From Candidatus Macondimonas diazotrophica (lineage in GTDB: Bacteria; Pseudomonadota; Gammaproteobacteria; UBA5335): a stretch of 64,000 nucleotides of DNA. The notes below the pieces were generated by a model that was not told where the DNA came from, did no database searches, and saw only the letters and a program-made list of their open reading frames with translations. The DNA lies in contig NZ_SRIO01000006.1 in NCBI RefSeq assembly GCF_004684205.1, forward strand, positions 1 to 64,000, in the 5' to 3' direction. Positions 54,378 through 63,591 of this stretch are shown piece after piece; position 1 is the first letter of the stretch; the number at the start of each line of letters is the position of its first letter. The position numbers and the translations under genes were made by a program.

Positions 54378-55262
54378 ATGGACGCCAGCCTTACTTTGCC
54401 CAGACCCCGAGACATCGCTTTCTCTCCGTCATCCACGACGACCAGCGCCCGCCCGGCGCATGCCCGGCCGATCATGCAGACGCGCATGCCCTGGCTGCCC
54501 GTCGCGCTCGCCATGTTGACATTCGTCACGGCGTTCGGCCTCTACCGCTGGTACCAGCAAACCTATGCCTTCACCACCGGACTGGACTATTTCGAACCTG
54601 AATTCCAGACCTATTGGATGAACCTGCTCTGGGCGCAGGGAACCCTCCTGGTGCTTCTGGGCGGTTCAGGCATGGCTTGGGCATGGTTCACCCGTGAACG
54701 GGACCTGAGCCGGCTTTCGCCCCAAGATGAACTCTGGCGCTACTACCTCGTCATCTGCATCCTGGCGATGGGCAGCGTGATGGTCCTGTTGACGCTGGGC
54801 GTGTTTGCCGAATCCGATGCAGCCTGGCACCAGATCACCATCCGCGACACGGACTTCACCCCGACCCACATCGGACTGCAGTATTTCGCCATTCCGGCAT
54901 TCGGCGCATCTCTGCTGGTGGCATTCATCTGGATTCATACCCGCCTGCCGGCATTCCAGAATCGAGTTTCCATCCCCGCGACACTAATCGCCCTGGGCCC
55001 CATCCTGATGATGCCCAACATTGGCTTCAACGAATGGGGCCATGCCTTCTTCTATTCCGAGGAACTCTTCGCCGCGCCGATCCACTGGGGATTCCTGGTT
55101 CTGGGGTGGAGTGCTTTTGCCTTAGGCGGGTTTGTGCTGCAATGTCTGTCCCGCATTCAGGAGCTGACCCGTCTTGATGTCGCACCCTTTCCGCCGCTTG
55201 TCGAACATCACCCCCGAATGCAAACGCTTGCCGACTCAAATCAGAACGGTAAGAATAGCTAA
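54378..55262 (+). CDS. pmoC: Solitary copper membrane monooxygenase subunit C (PmoC/AmoC family), copy 3
   Basis: Membrane protein (294 aa), more distant from copies 1 and 2 (core perhaps half identical by eye). Signature blocks are TTGLDYFEPEFQTYWMNLLWAQ, AESDAAWHQITIRDTDFTPTH and NIGFNEWGHAFFYSEELFAAPIHWGF. The copper ligands correspond to D147, H151, H164, N218, H222 and H236. It has a longer N-terminus and a 25-residue hydrophilic C-terminal extension (PPLVEHHPRMQTLADSNQNGKNS). ATG 54378 was chosen; a TTG at 54372 is possible. No A or B subunit is near. No terminator precedes the PAS/GGDEF/EAL gene 98 nt downstream, so co-transcription is possible. Confidence 0.94.
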   Translation: MDASLTLPRPRDIAFSPSSTTTSARPAHARPIMQTRMPWLPVALAMLTFVTAFGLYRWYQQTYAFTTGLDYFEPEFQTYWMNLLWAQGTLLVLLGGSGMAWAWFTRERDLSRLSPQDELWRYYLVICILAMGSVMVLLTLGVFAESDAAWHQITIRDTDFTPTHIGLQYFAIPAFGASLLVAFIWIHTRLPAFQNRVSIPATLIALGPILMMPNIGFNEWGHAFFYSEELFAAPIHWGFLVLGWSAFALGGFVLQCLSRIQELTRLDVAPFPPLVEHHPRMQTLADSNQNGKNS

Positions 55263-55360
55263 CCATTCGGCCCTGTGAAAGAGAAGGCGGGCGAGCCCCA
55301 GGGGAGCCAACTTCGCGACCCCGAAGAAATTCAACTCGAACAACGGTGATGGAAGGCGCC

Positions 55361-58300
55361 ATGACACATTCCATCGATACGGATACGCATCGTTCTTCGC
55401 AGGCGGGAGACCCGTTCATCGAAAAGCACACACCAGATACAGCTGCCTTTTCGTCCGAAGATCCGCAGCAGTTGTTGGAAGCGGTAAACCAGGCCCGAAC
55501 GGCATTGATCCGTGCGCGAACACGGGACGAGCTGTTCCAGGAGGTCTGTCACGCCCTCGCACAGCCGAGGTGTTTCAGCCTGGTGGGTATCGCACTGCGG
55601 TGCGACGGTACCGTGCTTGGACTGGCCGCTGGCAGGAAGTCCAGTAATTCTTTCGCCCCCGCAATCGGCCTGGAAACCGATGAACATCACCCCGCCGCCC
55701 TTGCCTTCCGGCGAGGACGTGTTGAGATTCTGCATCCGATCCCAGAGACCGACCCTCTCTGGCCGGTTTGGACACAATTCGGAAAAAGTGAGCGCCCAAG
55801 CCACGGAATCTACATCCCGATCCAGGAAAATCACCAGCCCGTTGGCGTGGTGGCGGTATTCGGCTCGCATCGGGTCATCCACGAACCACACCTTTCCATT
55901 TTGACCGATTTGGCAGAAGACCTCGCCTATGCACTGGAGTCCTTGGAAAAGGATGCGCTTCGCCAAGCCATGGATGCGCAGCTGCGTGCCAGCGAGGCTC
56001 ACCTTGAAGAAGCTCAGCGGCTCAGCCATATGGGCTCGTGGACGCTGAATCTGGCACAGGATCGCATCGAGGGGTCGGCTGAAGCACGGCGGTTGTTTTT
56101 TATCCCGGACACCCAGCAGGACATCACGCAGGAGGACATCACTAACCGGATCGTGCCCGCCTACCGCGCCGCATACCTTGAAGTGCTTGAACGCAGCATT
56201 GCGACGGGCGAACCCTTTTCAATGGAGTACCCCCTCCAGTTGCCGGACGACGGAGTTCGCTGGATTCACGCGCAGAGCCAGGCCAAAAAGGACGCCGAGG
56301 GCAATCCGATTCGGCTTTATGGCACAGTGCAGGACATCACCGAACGGAAAACCATGGAAGATGCCCTGAAGGCCAGCAATGCCCGTTGGGAATTCGCGCT
56401 GGATGGCGCTGGCGAAGGCGTCTGGGACATGGACACCGAGAAAAACACGGTGTTCTATTCGCCGCGGTGGAAGCAGATGCTGGGTTACGAGCCCGATGAG
56501 GTCGCCAATGACCTCAGCGAGTGGGCCAAGCGGCTGCACCCGACGGAAAAGAATCGTGTCCTCCAGACACTGGTCGGATTCATTCGGAGTCGCGACCAGG
56601 AAAGCTACACCCTCGAATACCGCTTGCAGACCAAGAGCAACGCCTATCTGTGGATACTGGATCGCGGCAAAGTCATCAGCCGCAACGACGCCGGCATTGC
56701 GTTACGAATCATCGGGACCCATACCGATATCAGCGAGCGCAAGAAGGCCGAAGAGGCCATTCGAGCCAGCGAGGCACTGCGCCGCAGTATCCTGGACTCT
56801 GCCTCGGATGCGATCATCTCCACCGACGCATCCAATCGCATCATTCTCTTCAATCAGGCAGCGGAAACCCATTTTGGATATGGCGCGAGCGAGATTCTGG
56901 GACAGCCGATCACGCTGCTGATTCCGGAAAAATATCGCGCGAATTTTTTTCAGTACCGCGACGCAATGGCGGACGCCGTCATTCAGCCCGTCCAGAGAGC
57001 CAGCGCCCGGCGGCGTAACGGGGACGTCTTTCCCATCGAGCTTACGGTGAGCCGCGCGGCGGTTGGCACCGATATCCTTTACACCTTCATCCTGCGCGAC
57101 ATCTCCAGCCAGATTGCGGCCAATCGGGATCTTCGGCTCGCCGAGCAGGTGTTTCAGAACAGTGCGGAGGCCATCTGCATCGTCGATGAAGACCGGCGGA
57201 TCGTCTCCGTCAACCCGGCATTCTGCGCACTGACCGGATGGTCCCATGACGCGATCATTGGCCAGGAAGCCGAGATTCTGACCCCGGAAAACGAAATCGG
57301 CAGGCCGCCTCAACAGATCTGGCAGCAGCTTCTGGAAAACGGCGTTCTGCAGAGCGAACTGGAACTTGTGCGACGCGATGGCAGCCGCTTCCCGATCTGG
57401 ATCAATCTCAGCGCCTTGCGCAACACATCGGGCAAACTCACCCACACCATCGCGATGTTTTCAGATATCACCGAACGCCGGCGGGCCGCGGAGCAGCTCG
57501 ATTACCAAGCCAGTCATGATGTTCTGACCGGCCTGCCCAACCGCTATGAACTGGATCGCACGCTTCCCGAGCTGCTCGTCCAGCATCGCAAGAGCAAACA
57601 GAAACTGGCAGTATTTTTCCTGGATCTCGATAGTTTCAAAACCATCAATGATTCACTGGGCCATGCAACCGGAGACGAGCTCCTGAGAGCCGTCACGGAA
57701 CGGCTGACCGCGCTGCTCAACCCGCCCGCTATCATCGCCCGCCCTGGCGGAGACGAATTCATCGTGGTTACGCCGGAACTGCCCGACCGCCAGACTGCGT
57801 TGATGCACGCGGAACGGATCCGTCAGGCCATGACGCAGACATTCGAACTCGGCAACTTTCGATTGAACATTTCCCTGAGTCTTGGAATCAGCCTGTTTCC
57901 CGAAGATGGCAAGGATATCGAGGAGCTATTCAAGAACGCCGACACGGCCATGTACGCCGCCAAGGCTGCAGGTCGATCCGAAATACGCAGCTTCAGCGCC
58001 CAGATGGCGCATCGTGTCAAACATCGGCTGGGACTCGAAACCCAGCTGCGACGCGCATTGGACCGTGGCGAGTTTCTCTTGCACTACCAGCCTCAGATCG
58101 ACACCGACGCCGGCACCCTGACCAGCTTGGAAGCATTGCTTCGCTGGAACCCCAAAGAGGGCAAGCCATTGGGACCTGCGCAGTTCATCCCCATTGCCGA
58201 AGAATCCGGTCTGATCATCCCCATCGGCCAATGGGTGCTCGAAGAACTCTGTCGCCAGCTGATCGAATGGCAGCGGATGGGCCACAGTGTCGTACCGATC

Positions 58301-58807
58301 GCATTCAACCTCTCGCCGCTGCAGTTCCGGCAGGCAGACCTGCGACCGTTCATCTTTTCCACTTTGGCACGCGCCGGCATTCCAGGCTCCCAGATCGAAC
58401 TTGAGCTGACCGAGGGCATGCTGCTCGACGGTACGCCGGAGACCTACCAGACCCTGTCCGCCTTCAAGGAGATGGGCACCAAGCTCGCGATCGACGATTT
58501 CGGCACGGGGTATTCGGCGCTGGGGTATCTCAAGAAATTCCCGATCGACAAACTCAAGATCGATCGGAGCTTCATCCGCGACATCACCCAGCAACCGACT
58601 GACGCGGCAATCGCTTCCACCATTATCAGCCTTGCTCACAGCCTGAACATGCGGGTCGTCGCCGAAGGTGTCGAAACCCAGGAGCAGCATTACCTGCTCT
58701 CCAATTGGGGCTGCGATGGGGTGCAAGGCCATTATTTCTCACATCCCCTGCCCGCAGAAGAAATTCAGGCACGCTACCTTCAGTCACCGCAGCATCACCG
58801 AATCTAG
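55361..58807 (+). CDS. GAF-PAS-GGDEF-EAL c-di-GMP signalling protein
   Basis: Soluble multi-domain protein (1148 aa). Order: N-terminal GAF-like sensor (about 30-190), four PAS-type modules (starting near 208, 335, 465 and 588, with linkers ERKTMEDALKASNARW and ERKKAEEAIRASEALR), a GGDEF domain with intact active-site motif RPGGDEFIV (GGDEF at 796-800) and an EAL domain with LEALLRW (EAL at 924-926) plus DDFGTGYSALGYL and the downstream KIDRSFIRD. Both catalytic motifs look functional, so it may make and degrade c-di-GMP, with PAS signals deciding. No membrane helix is seen. ATG 55361 follows GGAAGG. It follows pmoC copy 3 by 98 nt. Confidence 0.94.
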   Translation: MTHSIDTDTHRSSQAGDPFIEKHTPDTAAFSSEDPQQLLEAVNQARTALIRARTRDELFQEVCHALAQPRCFSLVGIALRCDGTVLGLAAGRKSSNSFAPAIGLETDEHHPAALAFRRGRVEILHPIPETDPLWPVWTQFGKSERPSHGIYIPIQENHQPVGVVAVFGSHRVIHEPHLSILTDLAEDLAYALESLEKDALRQAMDAQLRASEAHLEEAQRLSHMGSWTLNLAQDRIEGSAEARRLFFIPDTQQDITQEDITNRIVPAYRAAYLEVLERSIATGEPFSMEYPLQLPDDGVRWIHAQSQAKKDAEGNPIRLYGTVQDITERKTMEDALKASNARWEFALDGAGEGVWDMDTEKNTVFYSPRWKQMLGYEPDEVANDLSEWAKRLHPTEKNRVLQTLVGFIRSRDQESYTLEYRLQTKSNAYLWILDRGKVISRNDAGIALRIIGTHTDISERKKAEEAIRASEALRRSILDSASDAIISTDASNRIILFNQAAETHFGYGASEILGQPITLLIPEKYRANFFQYRDAMADAVIQPVQRASARRRNGDVFPIELTVSRAAVGTDILYTFILRDISSQIAANRDLRLAEQVFQNSAEAICIVDEDRRIVSVNPAFCALTGWSHDAIIGQEAEILTPENEIGRPPQQIWQQLLENGVLQSELELVRRDGSRFPIWINLSALRNTSGKLTHTIAMFSDITERRRAAEQLDYQASHDVLTGLPNRYELDRTLPELLVQHRKSKQKLAVFFLDLDSFKTINDSLGHATGDELLRAVTERLTALLNPPAIIARPGGDEFIVVTPELPDRQTALMHAERIRQAMTQTFELGNFRLNISLSLGISLFPEDGKDIEELFKNADTAMYAAKAAGRSEIRSFSAQMAHRVKHRLGLETQLRRALDRGEFLLHYQPQIDTDAGTLTSLEALLRWNPKEGKPLGPAQFIPIAEESGLIIPIGQWVLEELCRQLIEWQRMGHSVVPIAFNLSPLQFRQADLRPFIFSTLARAGIPGSQIELELTEGMLLDGTPETYQTLSAFKEMGTKLAIDDFGTGYSALGYLKKFPIDKLKIDRSFIRDITQQPTDAAIASTIISLAHSLNMRVVAEGVETQEQHYLLSNWGCDGVQGHYFSHPLPAEEIQARYLQSPQHHRI

Positions 58808-58897
58808 ATCGTCGGGAAAACGCAGCGCGAACCTTTCGCTCTGGCGATGCGGACCCGATCGATCGTCAACCGCCCGGTGCGTCCGCGAATCGGGAAT

Positions 58898-59605
58898 TCA
58901 GAATCGTGCGGTCAGCCAATCCCGCCATAGCCGGCTTGCTGCCTGCTCCAGTGCCGCCGCGCGATGCTGTGTTTCCTCGCGCAGCGCCGAAATGTCGATA
59001 CCGGCCTGCGCCAACTCGCAGCTGTGACCAATGAACCAGCGCTCCAGATCTCTGCCGCGCACCTCGGGATGACACTGAAAACCCCAACCGTGGGCGCCCC
59101 AGGCGAAAACCTGATGGGCGTAGCGGGCACTGGCCGCCAAGTGAATCGCCCCTTCGGGCAGATCGAAGGTGTCGCCGTGCCAGTGCAGCACGGACACGTC
59201 GGGCGCAAACAAAGACGCCAGTTCGGGAACGGCCTGGCCGGCTGGTGTCGCGCGCAGCGTCCCCCAGCCGATTTCCTTGCCCGCGCCGCCCGGATAGACT
59301 CGCGCCCCCAATGCAGCAGCCATGAGCTGGGCGCCCAGGCAGATCCCCAGCGTCACGCCGCCGCGCTGCAGACGCTCGGCGATCAGCGCCTTCTCATCCA
59401 TAAGAAACGGGTAGGCGGCCTCGTCATACACACCTATCGGACCGCCCAGCACCACCAACAGATCGCAAGCCAGCCCTTCTTCGGGTGGCACGACGTCCAC
59501 ACCGGCCTGAGCGGTGTGGATCGCAAATCCTGCCTCAGCCAGGGCCGGCCCCAGGGTTCCCAGATCCTCGAATGCCACATGACCAATTACCCACGCGCGC
59601 CGCAT
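58898..59605 (-). CDS. Class I glutamine amidotransferase-like protein
   Basis: Soluble GATase1-type protein (235 aa) of the GuaA-like/YfeJ group. The triad is visible: Cys89 in LGICLGAQLMAAALG, His179 and Glu181 in GFQCHPEV. LLVVLGGPIGVYDE and LHWHGDTFDLPEGA are typical of this stand-alone group, which may hydrolyse gamma-glutamyl compounds. It converges on the GGDEF gene and diverges from agmatine deiminase. Confidence 0.9.
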   Translation of the reverse strand: MRRAWVIGHVAFEDLGTLGPALAEAGFAIHTAQAGVDVVPPEEGLACDLLVVLGGPIGVYDEAAYPFLMDEKALIAERLQRGGVTLGICLGAQLMAAALGARVYPGGAGKEIGWGTLRATPAGQAVPELASLFAPDVSVLHWHGDTFDLPEGAIHLAASARYAHQVFAWGAHGWGFQCHPEVRGRDLERWFIGHSCELAQAGIDISALREETQHRAAALEQAASRLWRDWLTARF

Positions 59606-59718
59606 GTTTCGCCTCCCCTGCCCGACTCCGAACCCCGCACCAAGACCGGCACTTGGAGCAACCGTTCAGATTATGCTCTACTTTCGCCCCGATCGACTGT
59701 CATGCGGAACCGCCCGTC

Positions 59719-60798
59719 ATGCCTCAAGCCACGCGTCATTTTCCCGCCGAATGGGAACCCCAGTCCGCTGTCCTGCTGACCTGGCCGCACACCGAAACCG
59801 ACTGGGCACCCAACCTCGCAGCAGCCGAGCGCACCTTCGCCGCCATCGCCCGCGCCGTCTTGGTCCGGGAAGCACTGATAATCAGTGTGCACCACGCCGA
59901 TCTTGTGGAATCGGTGCGCGCGCGCATTGCGCCGTTGCCCGATCAGGCAGAACGCCTGCACCTCATCGTCGTGCCGAGCAACGATTCCTGGGTCCGCGAC
60001 CACGGGCCGCTCACGATCCTCGAGGACGGGCAGCCCGTGCTGCTCGATTTCACGTTCAATGCCTGGGGCGGCAAATATCCCAGTGCACTCGACGACGCCA
60101 TCATTTCGCGGCTGCACGCGACGGGCATCTTCGGCAAGACCCCGCGGCGGCGAGTGGACTTCGTGCTCGAAGGCGGGGCCCTGGAGAGCGACGGCGAAGG
60201 CACGCTGCTCACCACGACCTCCTGCCTTCTGGATCCTCATCGCAATCGCACCATCACCCAAGACACCGCCGAAGCGCAGCTGCGTGACTCCCTGGGGATC
60301 AAGCGCGTACTGTGGCTTACCCAGGGGCATCTGGAAGGCGACGACACGGACGGCCATATCGACACCCTGGCGCGCTTCGCAACACCCGATACCATCGTCT
60401 ATCAAAGCTGCGACGACTCCGCGGACAGCCACTTCGCGTCGCTGCAGGCCATGGCCCGGGAACTGGCGGCGCTGCGCCAAGCCGATGGCGCGCCCTACCA
60501 TCTGATCCCGCTGCCCCTTCCGCGCCCGGTCTACGACGATGCCGGTCACCGGCTCCCGGCAACCTACGCCAACTTCCTCATCATCAACGGCGCGGTGTTG
60601 TTGCCGATCTACGGCGATCCGGCCGATGCGGTGGCGCAATCGCGTCTGACCGAGGCGTTCCCGAATCGAACCATCGTGCCGATCGACTGCACCGCTCTGA
60701 TCCGCCAGTTCGGCAGCCTTCACTGCGTCACCATGCAGCTGCCCGCAGCGGTTCCGGTTCGCGCGCCCGAACCGGCTGCCCGACTCCCACACCCTTAG
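59719..60798 (+). CDS. aguA: Agmatine deiminase
   Basis: Porphyromonas-type peptidylarginine deiminase superfamily enzyme (359 aa) converting agmatine to N-carbamoylputrescine. PAEWEPQSAVLLTWPHTETDW, NDSWVRDHGPLTI, FNAWGGKY, DFVLEGGALESDGEGTLLTT, TQGHLEGDDTDGHIDTLARF and the C-terminal FGSLHCVTMQLP with the nucleophile Cys336 are all present. ATG 59719 matches the family N-terminus. N-carbamoylputrescine amidase, the usual partner, is not adjacent. It is followed by pxpA after 13 nt. Confidence 0.94.
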   Translation: MPQATRHFPAEWEPQSAVLLTWPHTETDWAPNLAAAERTFAAIARAVLVREALIISVHHADLVESVRARIAPLPDQAERLHLIVVPSNDSWVRDHGPLTILEDGQPVLLDFTFNAWGGKYPSALDDAIISRLHATGIFGKTPRRRVDFVLEGGALESDGEGTLLTTTSCLLDPHRNRTITQDTAEAQLRDSLGIKRVLWLTQGHLEGDDTDGHIDTLARFATPDTIVYQSCDDSADSHFASLQAMARELAALRQADGAPYHLIPLPLPRPVYDDAGHRLPATYANFLIINGAVLLPIYGDPADAVAQSRLTEAFPNRTIVPIDCTALIRQFGSLHCVTMQLPAAVPVRAPEPAARLPHP

Positions 60799-60811
60799 CC
60801 CGAGCGCTGCC

Positions 60812-61582
60812 GTGCAAACCTTCCCGCGCGGAATCGACCTCAATGCCGACATCGGCGAAGGCAGCCTCGCCGACGCTGAGCTGATCCCGTTGGTCTCGTC
60901 GGTCAACATCGCCTGCGGGGCCCATGCCGGCGACGACGCCACCATGGCCCAGGCCGTCGCCCGCGCAGCCGCGCAGGGCTGTGCCATTGGCGCCCATCCG
61001 GGTTACGCCGATCCTGAACATTTCGGCCGCCGCACCCTCGACGTGCCGGCCCCGGCCATCTACCGGCTGGTCGGCGAGCAGATCGACGCCCTGGCCCGCC
61101 ATGTCGCCACGGCCGGCGCACGGCTGACCCACGTCAAACCGCACGGCGCACTCTACAATCAGGCAGCGCGAGACATCGAACGCGCGATGGCCATCGCCGA
61201 GGCCGTTCATGATACGGATCCGCATCTGGTGCTGGTGGGACTCGCCGGCAGCGCACTGATCGACGCCGGGCGCAAGGTCGCCTTGCGCACCGCCCAGGAA
61301 GCCTTTGTCGATCGGCGCTATGAAGCTGATGGAAGCCTGACCCCGCGCAGCCATCCGGATGCCGTGATCCGCCATCCCGAGGATGCTGCCCGGCAGGTCC
61401 TCACCCTCCTGCGTTCCGGCCGGCTCATTGCCCGGAACCGGAAAGCCATCGCGCTGAGCGCCGATACCCTCTGCGTCCATGGTGACAACCCTGCCGCTCT
61501 TGACCTGATCCGGCAGGTGCGCCAACACCTTGCCCTGGCCGGCATCGCCGTGCGACCGGTACCGCTGACCCCATTACCGTAA
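60812..61582 (+). CDS. pxpA: 5-oxoprolinase subunit A (LamB/YcsF family)
   Basis: PxpA (256 aa) works with PxpB and PxpC to hydrolyse 5-oxoproline. DLNADIGEG at residues 9-17, NIACGAHAGDDATM, AIGAHPGYADPEHFGRR and THVKPHGALYNQA are family signatures. VHGDNPAA near the C-terminus is also typical. pxpB and pxpC are not next to it. It starts with GTG 60812 with a weak ribosome site, 13 nt after agmatine deiminase, perhaps in one operon of nitrogen metabolism. Confidence 0.94.
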   Translation: MQTFPRGIDLNADIGEGSLADAELIPLVSSVNIACGAHAGDDATMAQAVARAAAQGCAIGAHPGYADPEHFGRRTLDVPAPAIYRLVGEQIDALARHVATAGARLTHVKPHGALYNQAARDIERAMAIAEAVHDTDPHLVLVGLAGSALIDAGRKVALRTAQEAFVDRRYEADGSLTPRSHPDAVIRHPEDAARQVLTLLRSGRLIARNRKAIALSADTLCVHGDNPAALDLIRQVRQHLALAGIAVRPVPLTPLP

Positions 61583-61831
61583 CACCCCGGACGGGCCGCC
61601 CGTGGCGTCACCAGGAAGCCGCAGCGCATGGACCGGATACCGACAGCCGAGGCGGTCGTGTTGCCGACATTCGCCAGGGCGGACCGACCCATGGCATCGA
61701 CACGGGCCACCACCGGGCACCATGGATCCGCTTCAAATAACGGATTCAGAACAGGATTTCCCAGACGGCGCGCCGGACTCGGCACCGCTGGCGCGTTTTC
61801 TGCAGGATCACGCACGCATCCGCATGCTTGC

Positions 61832-61855
61832 CGTTATGCATCGCGATGCATAACG
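61832..61855. promoter_or_regulatory. ModE-type operator, perfect 24-bp palindrome
   Basis: Half-site CGTTATGCATCG (61832-61843) is followed directly by its exact reverse complement CGATGCATAACG (61844-61855), ending 14 nt before the modE start. The CGTTAT...ATAACG ends fit the ModE box. The remaining gap 61583-61831 shows no gene. Confidence 0.75.
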
Positions 61856-61869
61856 AATCAGGAGGACGA

Positions 61870-62676
61870 ATGATCCAGACCGCTCACTGGCAACTGAAGG
61901 GACAGGTCGGATTGACCACCGGCGATGCGGAAACCATCGACGACAAACGGATCGATCTGCTCGAACAGATCGACCGGACCGGCGCCATCGGTCAGGCGGC
62001 CAAGGCCGCCGGCATGAGCTACCGCGCTGCCTGGAACACCGTCGATACCCTGCGCAATCTGGCTGGAACGCCGCTGGTGACCACCCAAAGCGGCGGCCGT
62101 AACGGTGGCGGCACCCAACTCACACCGGCAGGCCGGCGTCTGGTCGATACCCATCGGCTGGTTCAGGAACATCAGCGCCGTTTTCTGATTCAGCTGCAAA
62201 CGCGGCTGGATCATCCCGACACGCTCACGCTGATCAGGCGGCTCGCCATGAAAACCAGCGCCCGCAACCAATTCTTCGGCACCGTGACGCGCATCCAGAC
62301 CGGCGCCGTGAACGCAGAGGTCGAAATCGCGCTCAACACGCACGATCATTTGGTCGCCATGATCACCATGGAAAGCCTGGCGGAGCTCAGACTGGCGCTC
62401 GGAAGCGAAGTCTGGGCACTGGTCAAGGCGCCGTCGGTGCTGATCACGGCGGATGATCCCGGGATCAAGCTTTCGGCCCGCAACCGGCTGTGTGGCACGG
62501 TGTCGCGCATCACGCTCGGCAGCGTCCATGCCGATGTGGTGATCGACCTGCCGGGCGGCGCCATCATTAGCGCCATCATCACACTCGACAGCCTGGATGG
62601 CCTCGCGCTCACCCCCGGCAGCAGGGCCTGCGCCGTATTCAAGGCTGGCAGCGTGATCCTGGGCGTCAACGCGTGA
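61870..62676 (+). CDS. modE: Molybdate-responsive transcriptional regulator ModE
   Basis: Molybdate sensor/repressor (268 aa). The N-terminal winged HTH (about 20-115) has LLEQIDRTGAIGQAAKAAGMSYRAAWNTVDTLRN and TTQSGGRNGGGTQLTPAGRRLV, typical ModE. Two Mop/TOBE domains follow: about 130-198 (TSARNQFFGTVTRIQTGAVNAEV) and 203-268 (LSARNRLCGTVSRITLGSVHADV), the di-Mop ligand module. AGGAGG lies before ATG 61870. It is upstream of modA (132-nt gap), and the palindrome suggests autoregulation. Confidence 0.95.
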   Translation: MIQTAHWQLKGQVGLTTGDAETIDDKRIDLLEQIDRTGAIGQAAKAAGMSYRAAWNTVDTLRNLAGTPLVTTQSGGRNGGGTQLTPAGRRLVDTHRLVQEHQRRFLIQLQTRLDHPDTLTLIRRLAMKTSARNQFFGTVTRIQTGAVNAEVEIALNTHDHLVAMITMESLAELRLALGSEVWALVKAPSVLITADDPGIKLSARNRLCGTVSRITLGSVHADVVIDLPGGAIISAIITLDSLDGLALTPGSRACAVFKAGSVILGVNA

Positions 62677-62808
62677 CGGGTCTGTCCCCATCCAAACCAT
62701 CGTCAAGGAGAATCCCAGGCGGCACTCTGCTATCGCCACGGCAATGGATCGGCGCCCGTCTGCACCTCGATTTTTGACCACGACCGCCAGCCCTGAAGGA
62801 GTTCCGTC

Positions 62809-63591
62809 ATGCGCCAGTCCGTCCTGCGTCGCGCCGCGCTCGCCACGCTGTTGCTCCTGATCATGCCCGCCGCGCAGGCGGCCGAAGTGGTGGCAGCAGT
62901 GGCCGCGAATTTTGCCGCCGCCATGGCGCGAATCGAACCGGACTTCGAGCAGGCCAGCGGCCACCAGCTCACGGTCGTGCTCGGCTCGTCGGGCAAGTTT
63001 CTGCAGCAGATCCGGCAGGGCGCGCCATTCGATGTGCTGCTGTCGGCCGACGCCGAACGGCCCGCGCTGCTCGAGCAGTCCGGTCTCGGCGTGCCGGGCT
63101 CGCGCTTCACCTACGCCATCGGCCGCCTTGTACTGTGGAGCCCGCAGCCGGACGCCTTCACCGATGGCAAGGCCTATCTGAAAGCCGGCGCATTCCGGCA
63201 TCTGGTCATCGCCAATCCGGTCGTCGCGCCCTACGGCGCCGCGGCGCAGCGCACCCTCGAACAGCTCGGTCTGTGGGCCAGCCTGCAGGACCGGATCGTC
63301 CGCGCCGAAGACATCGGCCAAGGCTACGCGATGGCTGGTAGCGGTGCGGCCGAGGCGGCGTTCGTGGCCTACTCAGCCGTGCTCGCCGGCCGCAAACCGG
63401 GTAGCCAATGGCTCGTGCCGCACCATCTCTATCCGCCTCTCGACCAAGACGCTATCCTGATCACCCGGGCCCGCGACAACCCAGCTGCCCTTGCGTTGCT
63501 CGATTACCTCAAAATGCCGGCGGCACGCGAAGTGATCGCGTCGCTGGGTTACGACCTGCCGGCGCACCGACCGGAGAAATCAGCCCCATGA
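62809..63591 (+). CDS. modA: Molybdate ABC transporter substrate-binding protein ModA
   Basis: Periplasmic molybdate/tungstate-binding protein (260 aa). A signal peptide (1-24, PAAQA) precedes AEVVAAVAANFAAAMARIEPDFE, then GSSGKFLQQIRQGAPFDVLLSADAERP, ANPVVAPYGAAAQRTLEQLG and GAAEAAFVAYSAVL, all ModA hallmarks including residues of the oxyanion pocket (S/T near 'GSSGK'). AAGGAG lies 8 nt before the ATG. The stop overlaps modB (ATGA). Confidence 0.95.
   Translation: MRQSVLRRAALATLLLLIMPAAQAAEVVAAVAANFAAAMARIEPDFEQASGHQLTVVLGSSGKFLQQIRQGAPFDVLLSADAERPALLEQSGLGVPGSRFTYAIGRLVLWSPQPDAFTDGKAYLKAGAFRHLVIANPVVAPYGAAAQRTLEQLGLWASLQDRIVRAEDIGQGYAMAGSGAAEAAFVAYSAVLAGRKPGSQWLVPHHLYPPLDQDAILITRARDNPAALALLDYLKMPAAREVIASLGYDLPAHRPEKSAP

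Noticed and set aside
59671-60987. 438-codon minus-strand frame
   Set aside because: Opposite agmatine deiminase and the pxpA start; no domain.
61858-63321. 487-codon minus-strand frame
   Set aside because: Opposite modE and modA, which are unambiguous; no domain.
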